From: Streptomyces sp. NBC_00683
Lineage (GTDB): Bacteria > Actinomycetota > Actinomycetes > Streptomycetales > Streptomycetaceae
DNA: 64,000 nt
Assembly: GCF_036226745.1 (NCBI RefSeq)
Contig: NZ_CP109013.1
Coordinates: forward strand, 1,550,001 to 1,614,000
Reading direction: 5' to 3'
Positions within the stretch are counted from its first letter, which is position 1. Each line of letters begins with the position of its first letter. Shown piece after piece: positions 41,946 through 49,997 of the stretch. The position numbers and the translations under genes were made by a program. The notes below the pieces were generated by a model, which saw only the letters and a program-made list of their open reading frames with translations, was not told where the DNA came from and did no database searches.

Positions 41946-41981
41946 GTACGGCGCCCCGCCCCTTGCGGCGGGGCGCCGTAC
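41946..41981 (+). terminator. Strong hairpin after the aldo/keto reductase
   Basis: A 15-bp perfect stem (41946-41960 with 41967-41981) and a 6-base loop, 11 bp past the stop. It lies only 28 bp before the lectin start, so it could also act as an attenuator for that gene. Confidence 0.75.
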
Positions 41982-42008
41982 CCGTGGCACTCCGAAGGGG
42001 AACGGACC

Positions 42009-42482
42009 ATGAGCGGGGAGACCGCGCCCGTAGTCGAGGCAGGCGTGTACCGCCTGCGGAACGTGGGCAGCGGACTGCTGCTCGAGGTGTACGGCGGGGC
42101 GACGGGCAGCGGCGCCAACGTCCAGCAGGGCAAGGAGAACGGAACCGCGGCGCAGCACTGGCGGCTCGCCCCCGTGCACGAGGGCGCCGCCCTGTACCAC
42201 CTGGTCAACGCGCACAGCGGCAAGCGGCTGGACGTCGCGGGCGCCTCCACGGAGAACGGCGCGAACGTCCAGCAGTGGAAGGCGAACAACTTCGGTGCCC
42301 AGGAATGGCTCATCGAGCAGCACCTGGAGGCACCCGGCACCGTGACACTGGTCAGTTTCGTCAGCGGTCTCGTTCTGGAGGTCGCCGACGGAGCCACCGA
42401 CGACGGGGCCAACGTCCAGCAGTGGGAGGACACCGACTCCCCCGGCCAGTGGTGGCGGCTGGAGCCGGTGCCCGAGTCCTGA
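42009..42482 (+). CDS. Ricin-type beta-trefoil lectin-domain protein
   Basis: A 157-residue protein made almost entirely of one RICIN domain with three repeats. Each repeat ends near a QxW-like motif (AAQHWRL, AQEWLI, GQWWRL) and carries a GANVQQ stretch. There is no signal peptide, unlike most Streptomyces lectin modules, which hang on secreted glycosidases; this one is free-standing and apparently cytoplasmic. ATG with GAAGGGG ahead. Its promoter would have to lie within or before the hairpin 28 bp upstream. Carbohydrate binding is expected from the fold; the ligand is unknown. Confidence 0.88.
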   Translation: MSGETAPVVEAGVYRLRNVGSGLLLEVYGGATGSGANVQQGKENGTAAQHWRLAPVHEGAALYHLVNAHSGKRLDVAGASTENGANVQQWKANNFGAQEWLIEQHLEAPGTVTLVSFVSGLVLEVADGATDDGANVQQWEDTDSPGQWWRLEPVPES

Positions 42483-42491
42483 GCCGGGACG

Positions 42492-43406
42492 TCAGCCGGC
42501 CGCGACGGGCTCCCGCCGGGCCAGGTGCACGGTGCGCGCGGAGAGCAGGAAGAGGTCCGGGCGCAGCCCCAGCCCCTCGGGGGCACCGGGTTCCAGCAGC
42601 CGGTCGAGCGTCGCGGCGTCCTCGGCCGTGAGCCGGTCGGCGAACGCCTCGCGCCTGCGGGCGAATTCGGTGACGGTACGGTCGCGCGCGACGCCGGTGA
42701 GCGGGGCGGGCAGATCGAGCAGGAAGCTGCGGGTGCCCTGCGGCGCCAGGCCGACGGCGGTGAGGAGGGCGCTCCAGTCCTCGATCTCCCGGGTGCTGTC
42801 CGGAAGTCCCGCCCGCATGTCCTCGAACCGGTCGGCGTGGAGCGCGTCGAGCCTGGCCTCCAGTCCCGGCCTGCCGATGCCGATGTCGCGCGGGAGCTGA
42901 CGGGCGGCCAGACCTCCTTCGAGCAGGGCGACGACGCCACCGGGACGGAGCAGCCCGGCGAAGCCCGCGAGGAGGCCGCGCTGGTCGCCGATGTGGTGCA
43001 GGGAGTTGCCCGCCCAGATCAGGTCGGCTTCGCCCAGCTTCCCCAGGTCCTTGGGGAGCTCCGCGTGCACGGTCCGCACCCGCTCACCGAGGCCGTGCCG
43101 TTCCGCGCGGGCCCGCGTGCGCTCCAGGAGGGCCGGAGTGCCGTCGACGGCGACGATCTCGGCCGCCGGGAACACCTCGGCGAGCAGGCAGCTGACCACG
43201 CCGGGGCCACTGCCGACGTCGAGGACTCTGCGCACGTGCTGCGCCTCGGGGAGTTCCGCGATCCAGCGGGCGGCTGCCTCGTACTGGGGCCTGCTGAGTT
43301 CGGCCTCCTCCTCGAGGCTCGGACCCACGGTGTCCCAGTCGAGGTCCTCGGTGCGGTGGGCGTGGGCATGGGCATGGGTGTGACCGTGCGCGGTGTGCTT
43401 GCTCAT
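42492..43406 (-). CDS. SAM-dependent methyltransferase with His-rich N-terminus
   Basis: A 304-residue class I methyltransferase. SAM motif I is VLDVGSGPGVVSC, with the acidic motif II in IVAVDGTPAL and the motif IV-like LIWAGNSLHHIGD. The first 18 residues, MSKHTAHGHTHAHAHAHR, contain seven histidines and look like a metal-binding tail. ATG at 43406 after GAAGGTG. An AraC-type remnant lies upstream on the same strand. The target is unknown; similar proteins are annotated only as class I methyltransferases. Confidence 0.88.
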   Translation of the reverse strand: MSKHTAHGHTHAHAHAHRTEDLDWDTVGPSLEEEAELSRPQYEAAARWIAELPEAQHVRRVLDVGSGPGVVSCLLAEVFPAAEIVAVDGTPALLERTRARAERHGLGERVRTVHAELPKDLGKLGEADLIWAGNSLHHIGDQRGLLAGFAGLLRPGGVVALLEGGLAARQLPRDIGIGRPGLEARLDALHADRFEDMRAGLPDSTREIEDWSALLTAVGLAPQGTRSFLLDLPAPLTGVARDRTVTEFARRREAFADRLTAEDAATLDRLLEPGAPEGLGLRPDLFLLSARTVHLARREPVAAG

Positions 43407-43456
43407 GGGGCTCACCTTCTCCCTGAAGGACACCCGGGGCCAGTTTCCTTGCGGTT

Positions 43457-43756
43457 TCAGCAAGCCTGTTTCCCGTTGCGGTACTCCTGAGGGCTGAGGC
43501 CCCGCACGCGCTTGAAGGCTGCGCTGAACGCGAAGGAGCCGCTGTAGCCGACCTTGCGCGCGACCGCCTCCATCGTGGCATCCGTCTCGCGCAGCAGATC
43601 GGCGGCCAGGGCGAGGCGCCAGCCGGCCAGATAGGCCATCGAGGGCTCGCCCACGAGTTGGGTGAACCTCCGGGCCAGTCCGGCCCGGGACACTCCGGTT
43701 CGAAGGACTTCTCCGTGTTCGCCCGGGAAGCCGCGGAGGACGGCTCCTGGCACCAC
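43457..43756 (-). pseudogene. AraC-family regulator remnant (C-terminal DNA-binding half only)
   Basis: Ninety-nine residues, of which about 70 are a near-complete AraC/XylS double helix-turn-helix: SRAGLARRFTQLVGEPSMAYL, then VARKVGYSGSFAFSAAFKRVRG, ending SPQEYRNGKQAC. The N-terminal cupin/effector domain is missing, and part of the first helix region is replaced by unrelated GFPGEHGEVL sequence, as if an internal deletion had joined two parts. No ribosome site precedes the first ATG. A truncated but expressed DNA-binding peptide cannot be excluded. It lies 50 bp upstream of the His-tailed methyltransferase gene, its likely former target. The remaining gaps on both sides hold no other gene. 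Confidence 0.7.
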
Positions 43757-43818
43757 TGAGGCCTACCCCGCTGCAGCCGGGCCGTCCGCTCACCGGCGAC
43801 CGGCGCGGGCGGGCCGGC

Positions 43819-44562
43819 TCAGCCCGGTCTGCGGAAGGCGAGCAGCCGGTAGGCCGGGTCGGGACGCTGCCGGTCGGGGTCGGGAAGCGCGGTCAGCTCC
43901 GCCGAGAGCCGTTCCGCCGCCGTCCCGGGCAGCGACAGGTGCGCGGCGTAGTCGCCCCGCAGTACCGAGCGCGCCGCGCGCCGGGGGGTGCGGCCCTGGC
44001 CATGGCCGGCGAACCCGGCCCCGCCCACCCGTTCCAGGCCGTGGGATTCGGCGTATGCGGTGACCGATTCCGCGGAGTCGGAGGGCTGCGGGGCGCTGTA
44101 CGGGGCGAGCACCGCGTCGATGTCGCTGCCCACGTGGTGCCCGGCGTCCTTGTCGACCGTCGTGACGAACACCCCGCCGGGCCGGAGTATCCGCGCGGCC
44201 TCGGCCACCACCGCCCGCACCTCGCCGTCGCCCCTCAGCAGGTGCAGCAGCCAGACCGCGCTGACGGCATCGGCCGTCGCACCGGCCAGCGGAAGCCTCC
44301 GCGCGTCGGCGAGGGCGACTGCTCCGATCCGCTGCCGGGCCAGCCGCACCATGCCGTACGACATGTCGGTGCCGAACACCCGCAGTGCGGGACGGCCGAG
44401 GGCGATCCGCTCGCAGACCAGTCCCGTACCGCAGCCGACGTCCACCAGCGTGCGGGCGGACGTCGGCACCAGCCCGAGTACGGCGCGGGCGGCGGCGTCG
44501 GCGCGGGGAACCCCGCCCCGGGTGGCGTCGTAGGCGGCGGCTTCGGCGTTGTAGTCCAGCAC
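43819..44562 (-). CDS. SAM-dependent methyltransferase (UbiE/class I type)
   Basis: About 247 residues. SAM motif I is LVDVGCGTGLVCERI, followed by VFGTDMSYGMV and RILRPGGVFVTTVDKD, typical of ubiquinone/menaquinone-type or small-molecule methyltransferases. I favour the GTG at 44562 (VLDYNAEAAAYDA), the usual start of such proteins, though no ribosome site is visible. A longer reading from an ATG at 44655 would overlap the divergent lysR start. The substrate is unknown. Confidence 0.82.
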   Translation of the reverse strand: MLDYNAEAAAYDATRGGVPRADAAARAVLGLVPTSARTLVDVGCGTGLVCERIALGRPALRVFGTDMSYGMVRLARQRIGAVALADARRLPLAGATADAVSAVWLLHLLRGDGEVRAVVAEAARILRPGGVFVTTVDKDAGHHVGSDIDAVLAPYSAPQPSDSAESVTAYAESHGLERVGGAGFAGHGQGRTPRRAARSVLRGDYAAHLSLPGTAAERLSAELTALPDPDRQRPDPAYRLLAFRRPG

Positions 44563-44653
44563 GGGGGTGAGTCTAGGAGGCCCGTCCGGACCGCGGCGGA
44601 CAATGGGTGCCGGTGGTATTGCCGGTGAGTGGCGTCGGACATAACGTGCGTTC

Positions 44654-45691
44654 ATGGAGCTGGAGTTACGTCATCTGCGCACGGTGCGGGCCATCGCCGA
44701 CACAGGCAGTCTCACCAAGGCGGCTGCCGTTCTGGGGCTCGCGCAGCCCGCGCTCAGTGCGCAGCTGCGGCGGATCGAGAAGATGCTCGGCGGCCCGCTC
44801 TTCGACCGGGACCACACGGGGGCCCGGCCCACCCTGCTCGGCGAGTTGGTGCTGACGCGTGCCCGGGTGGTACTGCCCGCGGTCAGTGAGCTCCAGGAGG
44901 AGGCGGTGCGCTTCGCCAACGCCTGGGCCACCGTGGAGCGCTTCCGGCTCGGCGGGACGCACGGTCCGCTGCTGGGCGGCCTCGTCGACCGGCTGGCCGC
45001 CGCGCATCCGACGGCGCCGGTGACGACGCACACCTCGTGGTCGGTGGCCGAGATCGCCTCGCTGCTGATCGACGGACGGCTCGACTTCGCGTTGATCGGT
45101 GGGTGCGGGGAGAGTCCCCCGCCCATGGCGGACCGGCTCGTCTGGCAGGTCATCGGCATCGACCCGGTGTTCGTGATGCTGCCGGAGAACCATCCGCTCG
45201 CCGGGGAGACGGAGCTCGAACTCTCCGCTCTGGCGGGCGAGTCCTGGGCCGACGTGCCGGGTGACGGCTGTTTCGCGGACTGTTTCGCCACCGCCTGCGC
45301 CCGGGCCGGCTTCACCCCGCTGTCGGTGTACGAGACGGACACGACGTCCGTCGTCCACCTGGTGCAGGTGGGGCGGGCCATCGGGTTGTGCCGGGCCACG
45401 TTCCCGCCGACGCAGGGACTGGTGACCCGGCCCCTGGCGGGATCGCCGCTGAGCTGGCGCCATCTGCTGGGCCGGAACCCGCGCTCCCCCGCGGCGGACG
45501 CGGCGGCCGGTGCGGTGAGCGGGCACACCCGCTCGGCGTACGCGGAGGCGGTGCGGCGGAGCGACAGCTACACGCGCTGGCTCGCCGCCCATCCCAGGTT
45601 CGGCCCGACGCCCTGGGAGGCTGCTACGTCGCTCCGTGGCCCGGAGCCACCGCCTCCACCCGGCCCGCCAGCGTCAGGTCCTTCTGTGTGA
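44654..45691 (+). CDS. LysR-family transcriptional regulator with an early TTA codon
   Basis: A 345-residue LysR protein: N-terminal helix-turn-helix (ELRHLRTVRAIADTGSLTKAA, recognition helix AQPALSAQLRRIEKM), an effector domain from about 90, and a Pro-rich tail after 325. Codon 5 is TTA (44666-44668), the rare leucine codon read by the bldA tRNA in Streptomyces, so translation may wait for development. It is divergent from a methyltransferase gene (about 91-bp gap), its likely target. Its last 68 bp overlap the convergent pterin-dehydratase gene. Confidence 0.92.
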   Translation: MELELRHLRTVRAIADTGSLTKAAAVLGLAQPALSAQLRRIEKMLGGPLFDRDHTGARPTLLGELVLTRARVVLPAVSELQEEAVRFANAWATVERFRLGGTHGPLLGGLVDRLAAAHPTAPVTTHTSWSVAEIASLLIDGRLDFALIGGCGESPPPMADRLVWQVIGIDPVFVMLPENHPLAGETELELSALAGESWADVPGDGCFADCFATACARAGFTPLSVYETDTTSVVHLVQVGRAIGLCRATFPPTQGLVTRPLAGSPLSWRHLLGRNPRSPAADAAAGAVSGHTRSAYAEAVRRSDSYTRWLAAHPRFGPTPWEAATSLRGPEPPPPPGPPASGPSV

Positions 45692-45929
45692 CCGCGCCGC
45701 CCGCGTCGTGCGAGTTCACGGACAACCGCACGGTGTTGTAGCCCAGTGTCAGGTCCGAGTGGTGGTTGAGCTCGTCCTGGATCCCGGCGACGTGGACGGT
45801 CAGCCCGGCGGCGGCGAAGTGGGACGGCAGCCGGTAGGTACGGGTGATCCTGTCCCCCTCCAGTTCCCAGCCGGGCAGGTCGCGCAGACCGGCCTCGATG
45901 GCTTCCGGGGACAGTGGTTCAGCAGGCAT
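45624..45929 (-). CDS. 4a-Hydroxytetrahydrobiopterin dehydratase
   Basis: A 101-residue pterin-4a-carbinolamine dehydratase, which regenerates the pterin cofactor after aromatic amino-acid hydroxylation. The active-site motif ELNHHSDLTLGYNTVRLSV carries the paired histidines, with a late SHDAGGAVTQKDLTLA. Full family length. No phenylalanine hydroxylase gene is in the window. The 3' end overlaps lysR by 68 bp on the opposite strand. It is divergent from the XRE regulator across 58 bp. Confidence 0.92.
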   Translation of the reverse strand: MPAEPLSPEAIEAGLRDLPGWELEGDRITRTYRLPSHFAAAGLTVHVAGIQDELNHHSDLTLGYNTVRLSVNSHDAGGAVTQKDLTLAGRVEAVAPGHGAT

Positions 45930-45987
45930 GCGGGGCTCCTACCGGGATCGGTGCGATCAGCAGTGCCCGTGACGTTACGGTCTGGAT

Positions 45988-46782
45988 ATGACAACTGTCG
46001 CGCTTGACACGGGGGTAGGGCCGCTGCTGCGCGGCTGGCGGGAACAGCGGCGGATCAGCCAGCTGGAGCTGGCCCTGCGTGCGGACTCCTCGGCCCGCCA
46101 CATCTCGTTCATCGAGACGGGCCGCTCACGCCCCAGCGAGGAGATGATCCTGCGGCTGGCCGAGCACCTGGACATTCCCGTCAGGGAACGCAACGCGCTG
46201 CTGGTGGTGGGCGGTTACGCCCCCCGCTTCGCCCGGACCGCACTCGACGACCCGTCGATGGGGGTGCTGCGCGAGGCCATCGACCGGCTGCTCGCCTGCT
46301 ACGACCCGTACCCGGCGCTCGTCCTCGACGCGATGTACACGGTGGTGGCGGCGAACCGGGGGATGCGGCTGCTGCTCGAAGGCGTGTCGGAGCAGTTGCT
46401 CACCCCGCCCGTCAATGCCATGCGGCTCACCCTGCACCCGGACGGCCTGGCCCCGCGCATCCTGAATCTGCCGGAGTGGCGGGCCGATCTGCTGGCCCAG
46501 ATGGAGCGTCAGATCGCCCTGGCCCGTTCCGCGGAGCTCCGCGCCCTGTACGACGAGGTCGCGGCCTACCCTGCGGACCCGGCAGGGACGGCGGAGGCCA
46601 CGGGCGTGCCGTCGCTCGCGCTGCCGCTGCGGATCGCGCACGGCGGGCGGGAACTGTCGTTCATCTCGTCCATCGCCACGTTCAACACACCGATGGACAT
46701 CACCGTGGCCGAGCTGGCCATCGAGACGTTCCTGCCCGCCGACCGCGCGACCGCCGCGTATCTGCACACGCTCATGCCGTGA
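45988..46782 (+). CDS. XRE-family regulator with MmyB-like ligand domain
   Basis: A 264-residue regulator. The N-terminal XRE helix-turn-helix (about 8-70, LRGWREQRRISQLELALRADSSARHISFIETG) is followed by a MmyB-like PAS-type domain (about 100-255: LLACYDPYPALVLDAMYTVVAANRG). Streptomyces carry many such proteins, usually divergent from an oxidoreductase-type gene; here the neighbour is the pterin dehydratase. Some MmyB domains bind fatty acids. The 3' end overlaps the convergent YoaK-type gene by 11 bp. Confidence 0.93.
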   Translation: MTTVALDTGVGPLLRGWREQRRISQLELALRADSSARHISFIETGRSRPSEEMILRLAEHLDIPVRERNALLVVGGYAPRFARTALDDPSMGVLREAIDRLLACYDPYPALVLDAMYTVVAANRGMRLLLEGVSEQLLTPPVNAMRLTLHPDGLAPRILNLPEWRADLLAQMERQIALARSAELRALYDEVAAYPADPAGTAEATGVPSLALPLRIAHGGRELSFISSIATFNTPMDITVAELAIETFLPADRATAAYLHTLMP

Positions 46783-47515
46783 CGAGCGGACGGGTCCAGG
46801 GGGCGTCACTGCGGGCGAAGCGGATCGCGGCCGTGGTCGCGAAGACCAGGAACAGCACGGTGATCAGCAACGGCAGCGTCGGATGCCCGTTCAGTACGGC
46901 CACGGCTCCGGCAAGGCCGCCGGCCAGCATGGCGACGACCGAGAGGATACGGGGCCCTGCGCGGCGCCCCGGCCCCTTGGCGAGCCGGCTGTCGGCGACG
47001 ACCCCGGTGATCGTGAGAGTCAGTACGGTGGTGGTGAGGTCGGGGACGGCGAGCGCACGTGAGGCGGCGTTCTGGACCCCGAGGCCGAGGCCGAGCAGCG
47101 CGATGAGGGTGAAGCGGGCGGCTCCGGTGTACGGCTCGCCCGAGGTCAGCGTGACCACCATGGCGGCCGCCACGAAGGCGGTCTCGACGAGGAGCGCGTG
47201 CTGGAGCTGCCTGCCCCGGTGAGTTCGGGCCCGGCGCACGACGATCCCCCCGGCCAGCGCGCCCGCGGCGAACGCGCCCAGGGCCACGGTCGAGGCGACC
47301 AGCGAGAACCCCGGGGCGCCGGCGGCGCCGAAGCCGCAGAAGACCACGTTGCCGGTCATGTTGGCGACGAAGACCTTGCCCAGCAGCAGATAGCTGAACG
47401 CGTCGACCAGCCCGGTGAGCACGGTCAGGGCGAGCATCAGCGGCGGCAGGGGGCCGTGCCGGCCGGTCATGTCGGGTACGAGGGTGGCCCAGGCCTCACG
47501 CAGGACGACGGGCAT
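46772..47515 (-). CDS. YoaK/DUF1275-family membrane protein
   Basis: A 247-residue protein with about six membrane segments. Family marks are TVLTGLVDAFSYLLLGKVFVANMTGNVVF (split over the first segments) and GVQNAASRALAVPDLTTTVLTLTITG. Function of the family is unknown; a transporter role is usually assumed. I choose the ATG at 47515 (MPVVLREAW). No Shine-Dalgarno is visible, because a 16-bp perfect inverted repeat ends only 4 bp before the start codon. Confidence 0.88.
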   Translation of the reverse strand: MPVVLREAWATLVPDMTGRHGPLPPLMLALTVLTGLVDAFSYLLLGKVFVANMTGNVVFCGFGAAGAPGFSLVASTVALGAFAAGALAGGIVVRRARTHRGRQLQHALLVETAFVAAAMVVTLTSGEPYTGAARFTLIALLGLGLGVQNAASRALAVPDLTTTVLTLTITGVVADSRLAKGPGRRAGPRILSVVAMLAGGLAGAVAVLNGHPTLPLLITVLFLVFATTAAIRFARSDAPWTRPLVTA

Positions 47516-47519
47516 GGGC

Positions 47520-47556
47520 GGCACACTCCGATCACTGGATGTGATCGGAGTGTGCC
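47520..47556. promoter_or_regulatory. 16-bp perfect inverted repeat abutting the YoaK-type start codon
   Basis: GGCACACTCCGATCAC (47520-47535) and GTGATCGGAGTGTGCC (47541-47556) around a 5-base centre. Either a high-affinity operator or an mRNA hairpin that would block the start codon. The 21-bp centre spacing fits a dimeric repressor. Confidence 0.65.
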
Positions 47557-47657
47557 GCAGCGCGGGGGCTGTTCTGTCCGCACGCGCCGGACGGGCCCGA
47601 ATCCACCTGTCCGGCAAGCATCGTCCGGAGGGGGACGGCCCTGCTTCACCGCATGCG

Positions 47658-49964
47658 CTACACGCGTGCGCCGTTGTCGCGCGGATCCCGGCGCGCCCGT
47701 CCGGCGCCCTGCTTGCGTCCCGGGGCACGTTTCCGGGCCGGTGGCGGGGCCTTGCTGCTCCTCTCCAGCAGGAGCGCACCGGGGACGGCGGTGAGTACCG
47801 AGGAGTACGTGCCCACGCAGATGCCGATCAGGAGGGCGAGGGCGAAGTCCGCGAGCGAGTCCCCGCCCAGCACGGCCAGGGCGATCAGGATGAACAGGGC
47901 GCCCATGCCCGTGTTGACGGTTCGTGGGACGGTCTGCAGAACGGCCCGGTTGGCGATGTCACCGACCGGAGTAAGCCGGTTCCTGGCCCACAGTTCCCGT
48001 ACGCGGTCGAAGACCACGACCGAGTCGTTGACGGAGTAGCCGATCACGGTGAGCAGGGCAGCCAGGAAGATCCCGTCGACGGGGCGGCCGAGCCAGGCGA
48101 AGGCGCCGACCAGAATGATGACGTCGTGCACCAGTGCCCCGACCGAGGCCACGGCGAAGGTCCAGCGGAACCGGGCCGCGAGATAGGCGAGCTGGACGAA
48201 CACGGCGACGGCCAGAGCGATCAGCGCGTTGCGCCGGAGTTCGTCACCGAGGCTGGGACCGATCAGCTCGTCGCGCACCTTGGTGGTCCCGCCGCCCTCG
48301 GCGGCCAGCGCCGTCCGCAGCGCGTGCTCCCCGTCGTTGTCGAGGTGTCCGGACCGTACGGAGAGGTCGCCCTCGCCCGCCGTGGTGACCTCGGCATCGC
48401 CGAACCCGGCGGCGGCGACGGCCGTGCGGGCGGTCTCCACGTCGACGGGGCGGCTGGTGGAGTACTCGACGAGCCGGCCGCCGGTGAATTCGACGCCGAG
48501 ATCGACGCCGCGAACGACGATGCCGAGCACGGCTGCGGCGACCAGCGCTGTGGAGACCAGCAGCCAGCGGCGCGGCGACCGGAACAGCTGGGGGTCGCGC
48601 TCGTTCAGCCAGGTGCGTACGCGGCCCGGCCGTGCGATGCCGTTGACGCTCCGGTAGTCGCTCACGAACCGGGAGCCCGCCGCCGTCTCGGTGAGCGCGC
48701 GGGCGATGACGAGCGCCGAGAACATCGAGGCGAGGACACCGATCGCGAGCGTGAGACCGAAGCCCTTGACCGGTCCCGAGCCGAGGAGGAAGAGCAGGCC
48801 CGCCGCGATGAGGGTGGTGACGTTGGAGTCGGCGACGGCACTGAAGGCGTTACGGAACCCCGCGGTCAGGGCAGGTCGCAGCGAGCGGCTCGGGCGGGCC
48901 GCGCACTCCTCGCGGGCCCGCTCGAAGACAAGGACGTTCGCGTCGACCGCCATCCCGATGGCGAGGACGAATCCGGCGAGCCCCGGAAGCGTCAGGGTGA
49001 CGCCGAGTGCGACGAGAGCCGCGTAGGAGATGACGCCGTAGGCCGCGAGTGCGACGGCTGCGAGAGCGCCGAAGAGCCGGTACACGAAGGTGATGAAGAG
49101 CGCGGTGGCCGCCGCGCCGATGAGCGCCGCCCGGGCGCTGGCGTCGATGGCAGCGGCCCCGAGCGTCGGACCGACGGTCCGCTGCTCGGCGATCTCGACC
49201 GGGACGGGAAGTGCGCCGCCCTTGATGAGGAGGGCGAGATCACGTGCCTCGTCGGCGCTGAAGGAGCCCGTGATCTGGGTGGATCCGGAGGGCAGTCCGG
49301 CCTTGCAGCCGATCGACGGATCGACCTGGGGCGATGAGATGACCTTCCCGTCGAGGACGATCGCGACCCTGCGCCGTTCGTCCTGGGGCGGGTTGCAGGC
49401 CGCCTCCCCGGTCAGCCCGGTCCACTTCCTGCCCGCGTCCTTGTGGAAGTCGAGGGATACGGACCAGCCCGTGCCCTGCTGGGCGTCGAAGGCCGCGGTG
49501 GCGTCCTTGACCCCGGCGCCGTCGAGCTGCACCGGGCCGAGGGCGAGGAGAGTGCCCTGTTCGTCCGGGAGCGTCGGCCCCGTCCGTGGGGCGTCGTCCT
49601 TCTGCTCGGTTCCGGGGCCCTGAACGGCGTGGAAGCTCAGCTGGGCGGTTCTGCCGATGACTTCGGCGGCCTGGCGCGGGTCCTGGACGTCCGGCAGTTC
49701 GACGATGATCCGGTTCTCGCCGGAACGTGTCAGGGAGGGTTCGGCGACACCGAGGGAGTCGATGCGACCGCGGAGCACCTCCAGGGTGCGTTCGGTGCTC
49801 TCCCGGTCCGCCTTCGCGGTGTCCGAGTCCTTGGTCTGCAGCACGATCCGGGTCCCGCCCTGAAGGTCGAGTCCGAGTCTGGGTGACATGGTCAGCGTGA
49901 TGAGCACGGAGACGAGCAGAACGGCGGCAGCCAGAACTGCTCGCACCGTGGCGGCGCGAGTCAT
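47658..49964 (-). CDS. secDF: Fused protein translocase subunit SecDF
   Basis: A 768-residue fusion of SecD (residues 1 to about 440) and SecF (about 445-740), with about twelve membrane segments. SecD marks: LGLDLQGGTRIVLQT, the P1 domain, and FVLAIGMAVDANVLVFER. SecF marks: VDLGVEFTGGRLVEYSTSR and VIGYSVNDSVVVFDR. It uses the proton gradient to help finish protein secretion. Streptomyces usually also have separate secD and secF, so this fused copy is probably accessory. ATG with GGAGGA ahead; 33 bp after the small secreted protein gene, so co-transcribed with mreB-like. The C-terminus is a basic Arg/Lys-rich tail. Confidence 0.94.
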   Translation of the reverse strand: MTRAATVRAVLAAAVLLVSVLITLTMSPRLGLDLQGGTRIVLQTKDSDTAKADRESTERTLEVLRGRIDSLGVAEPSLTRSGENRIIVELPDVQDPRQAAEVIGRTAQLSFHAVQGPGTEQKDDAPRTGPTLPDEQGTLLALGPVQLDGAGVKDATAAFDAQQGTGWSVSLDFHKDAGRKWTGLTGEAACNPPQDERRRVAIVLDGKVISSPQVDPSIGCKAGLPSGSTQITGSFSADEARDLALLIKGGALPVPVEIAEQRTVGPTLGAAAIDASARAALIGAAATALFITFVYRLFGALAAVALAAYGVISYAALVALGVTLTLPGLAGFVLAIGMAVDANVLVFERAREECAARPSRSLRPALTAGFRNAFSAVADSNVTTLIAAGLLFLLGSGPVKGFGLTLAIGVLASMFSALVIARALTETAAGSRFVSDYRSVNGIARPGRVRTWLNERDPQLFRSPRRWLLVSTALVAAAVLGIVVRGVDLGVEFTGGRLVEYSTSRPVDVETARTAVAAAGFGDAEVTTAGEGDLSVRSGHLDNDGEHALRTALAAEGGGTTKVRDELIGPSLGDELRRNALIALAVAVFVQLAYLAARFRWTFAVASVGALVHDVIILVGAFAWLGRPVDGIFLAALLTVIGYSVNDSVVVFDRVRELWARNRLTPVGDIANRAVLQTVPRTVNTGMGALFILIALAVLGGDSLADFALALLIGICVGTYSSVLTAVPGALLLERSSKAPPPARKRAPGRKQGAGRARRDPRDNGARV

Positions 49965-49997
49965 GGGAATCCTCCGAGGGGCGTCGTCCGCCCCTCT

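Noticed and set aside
47415..49337. 640-codon plus-strand open frame opposite secDF
   Set aside because: Shadow frame, Glu/Asp/Gly-rich without motifs; SecDF on the other strand is unmistakable.
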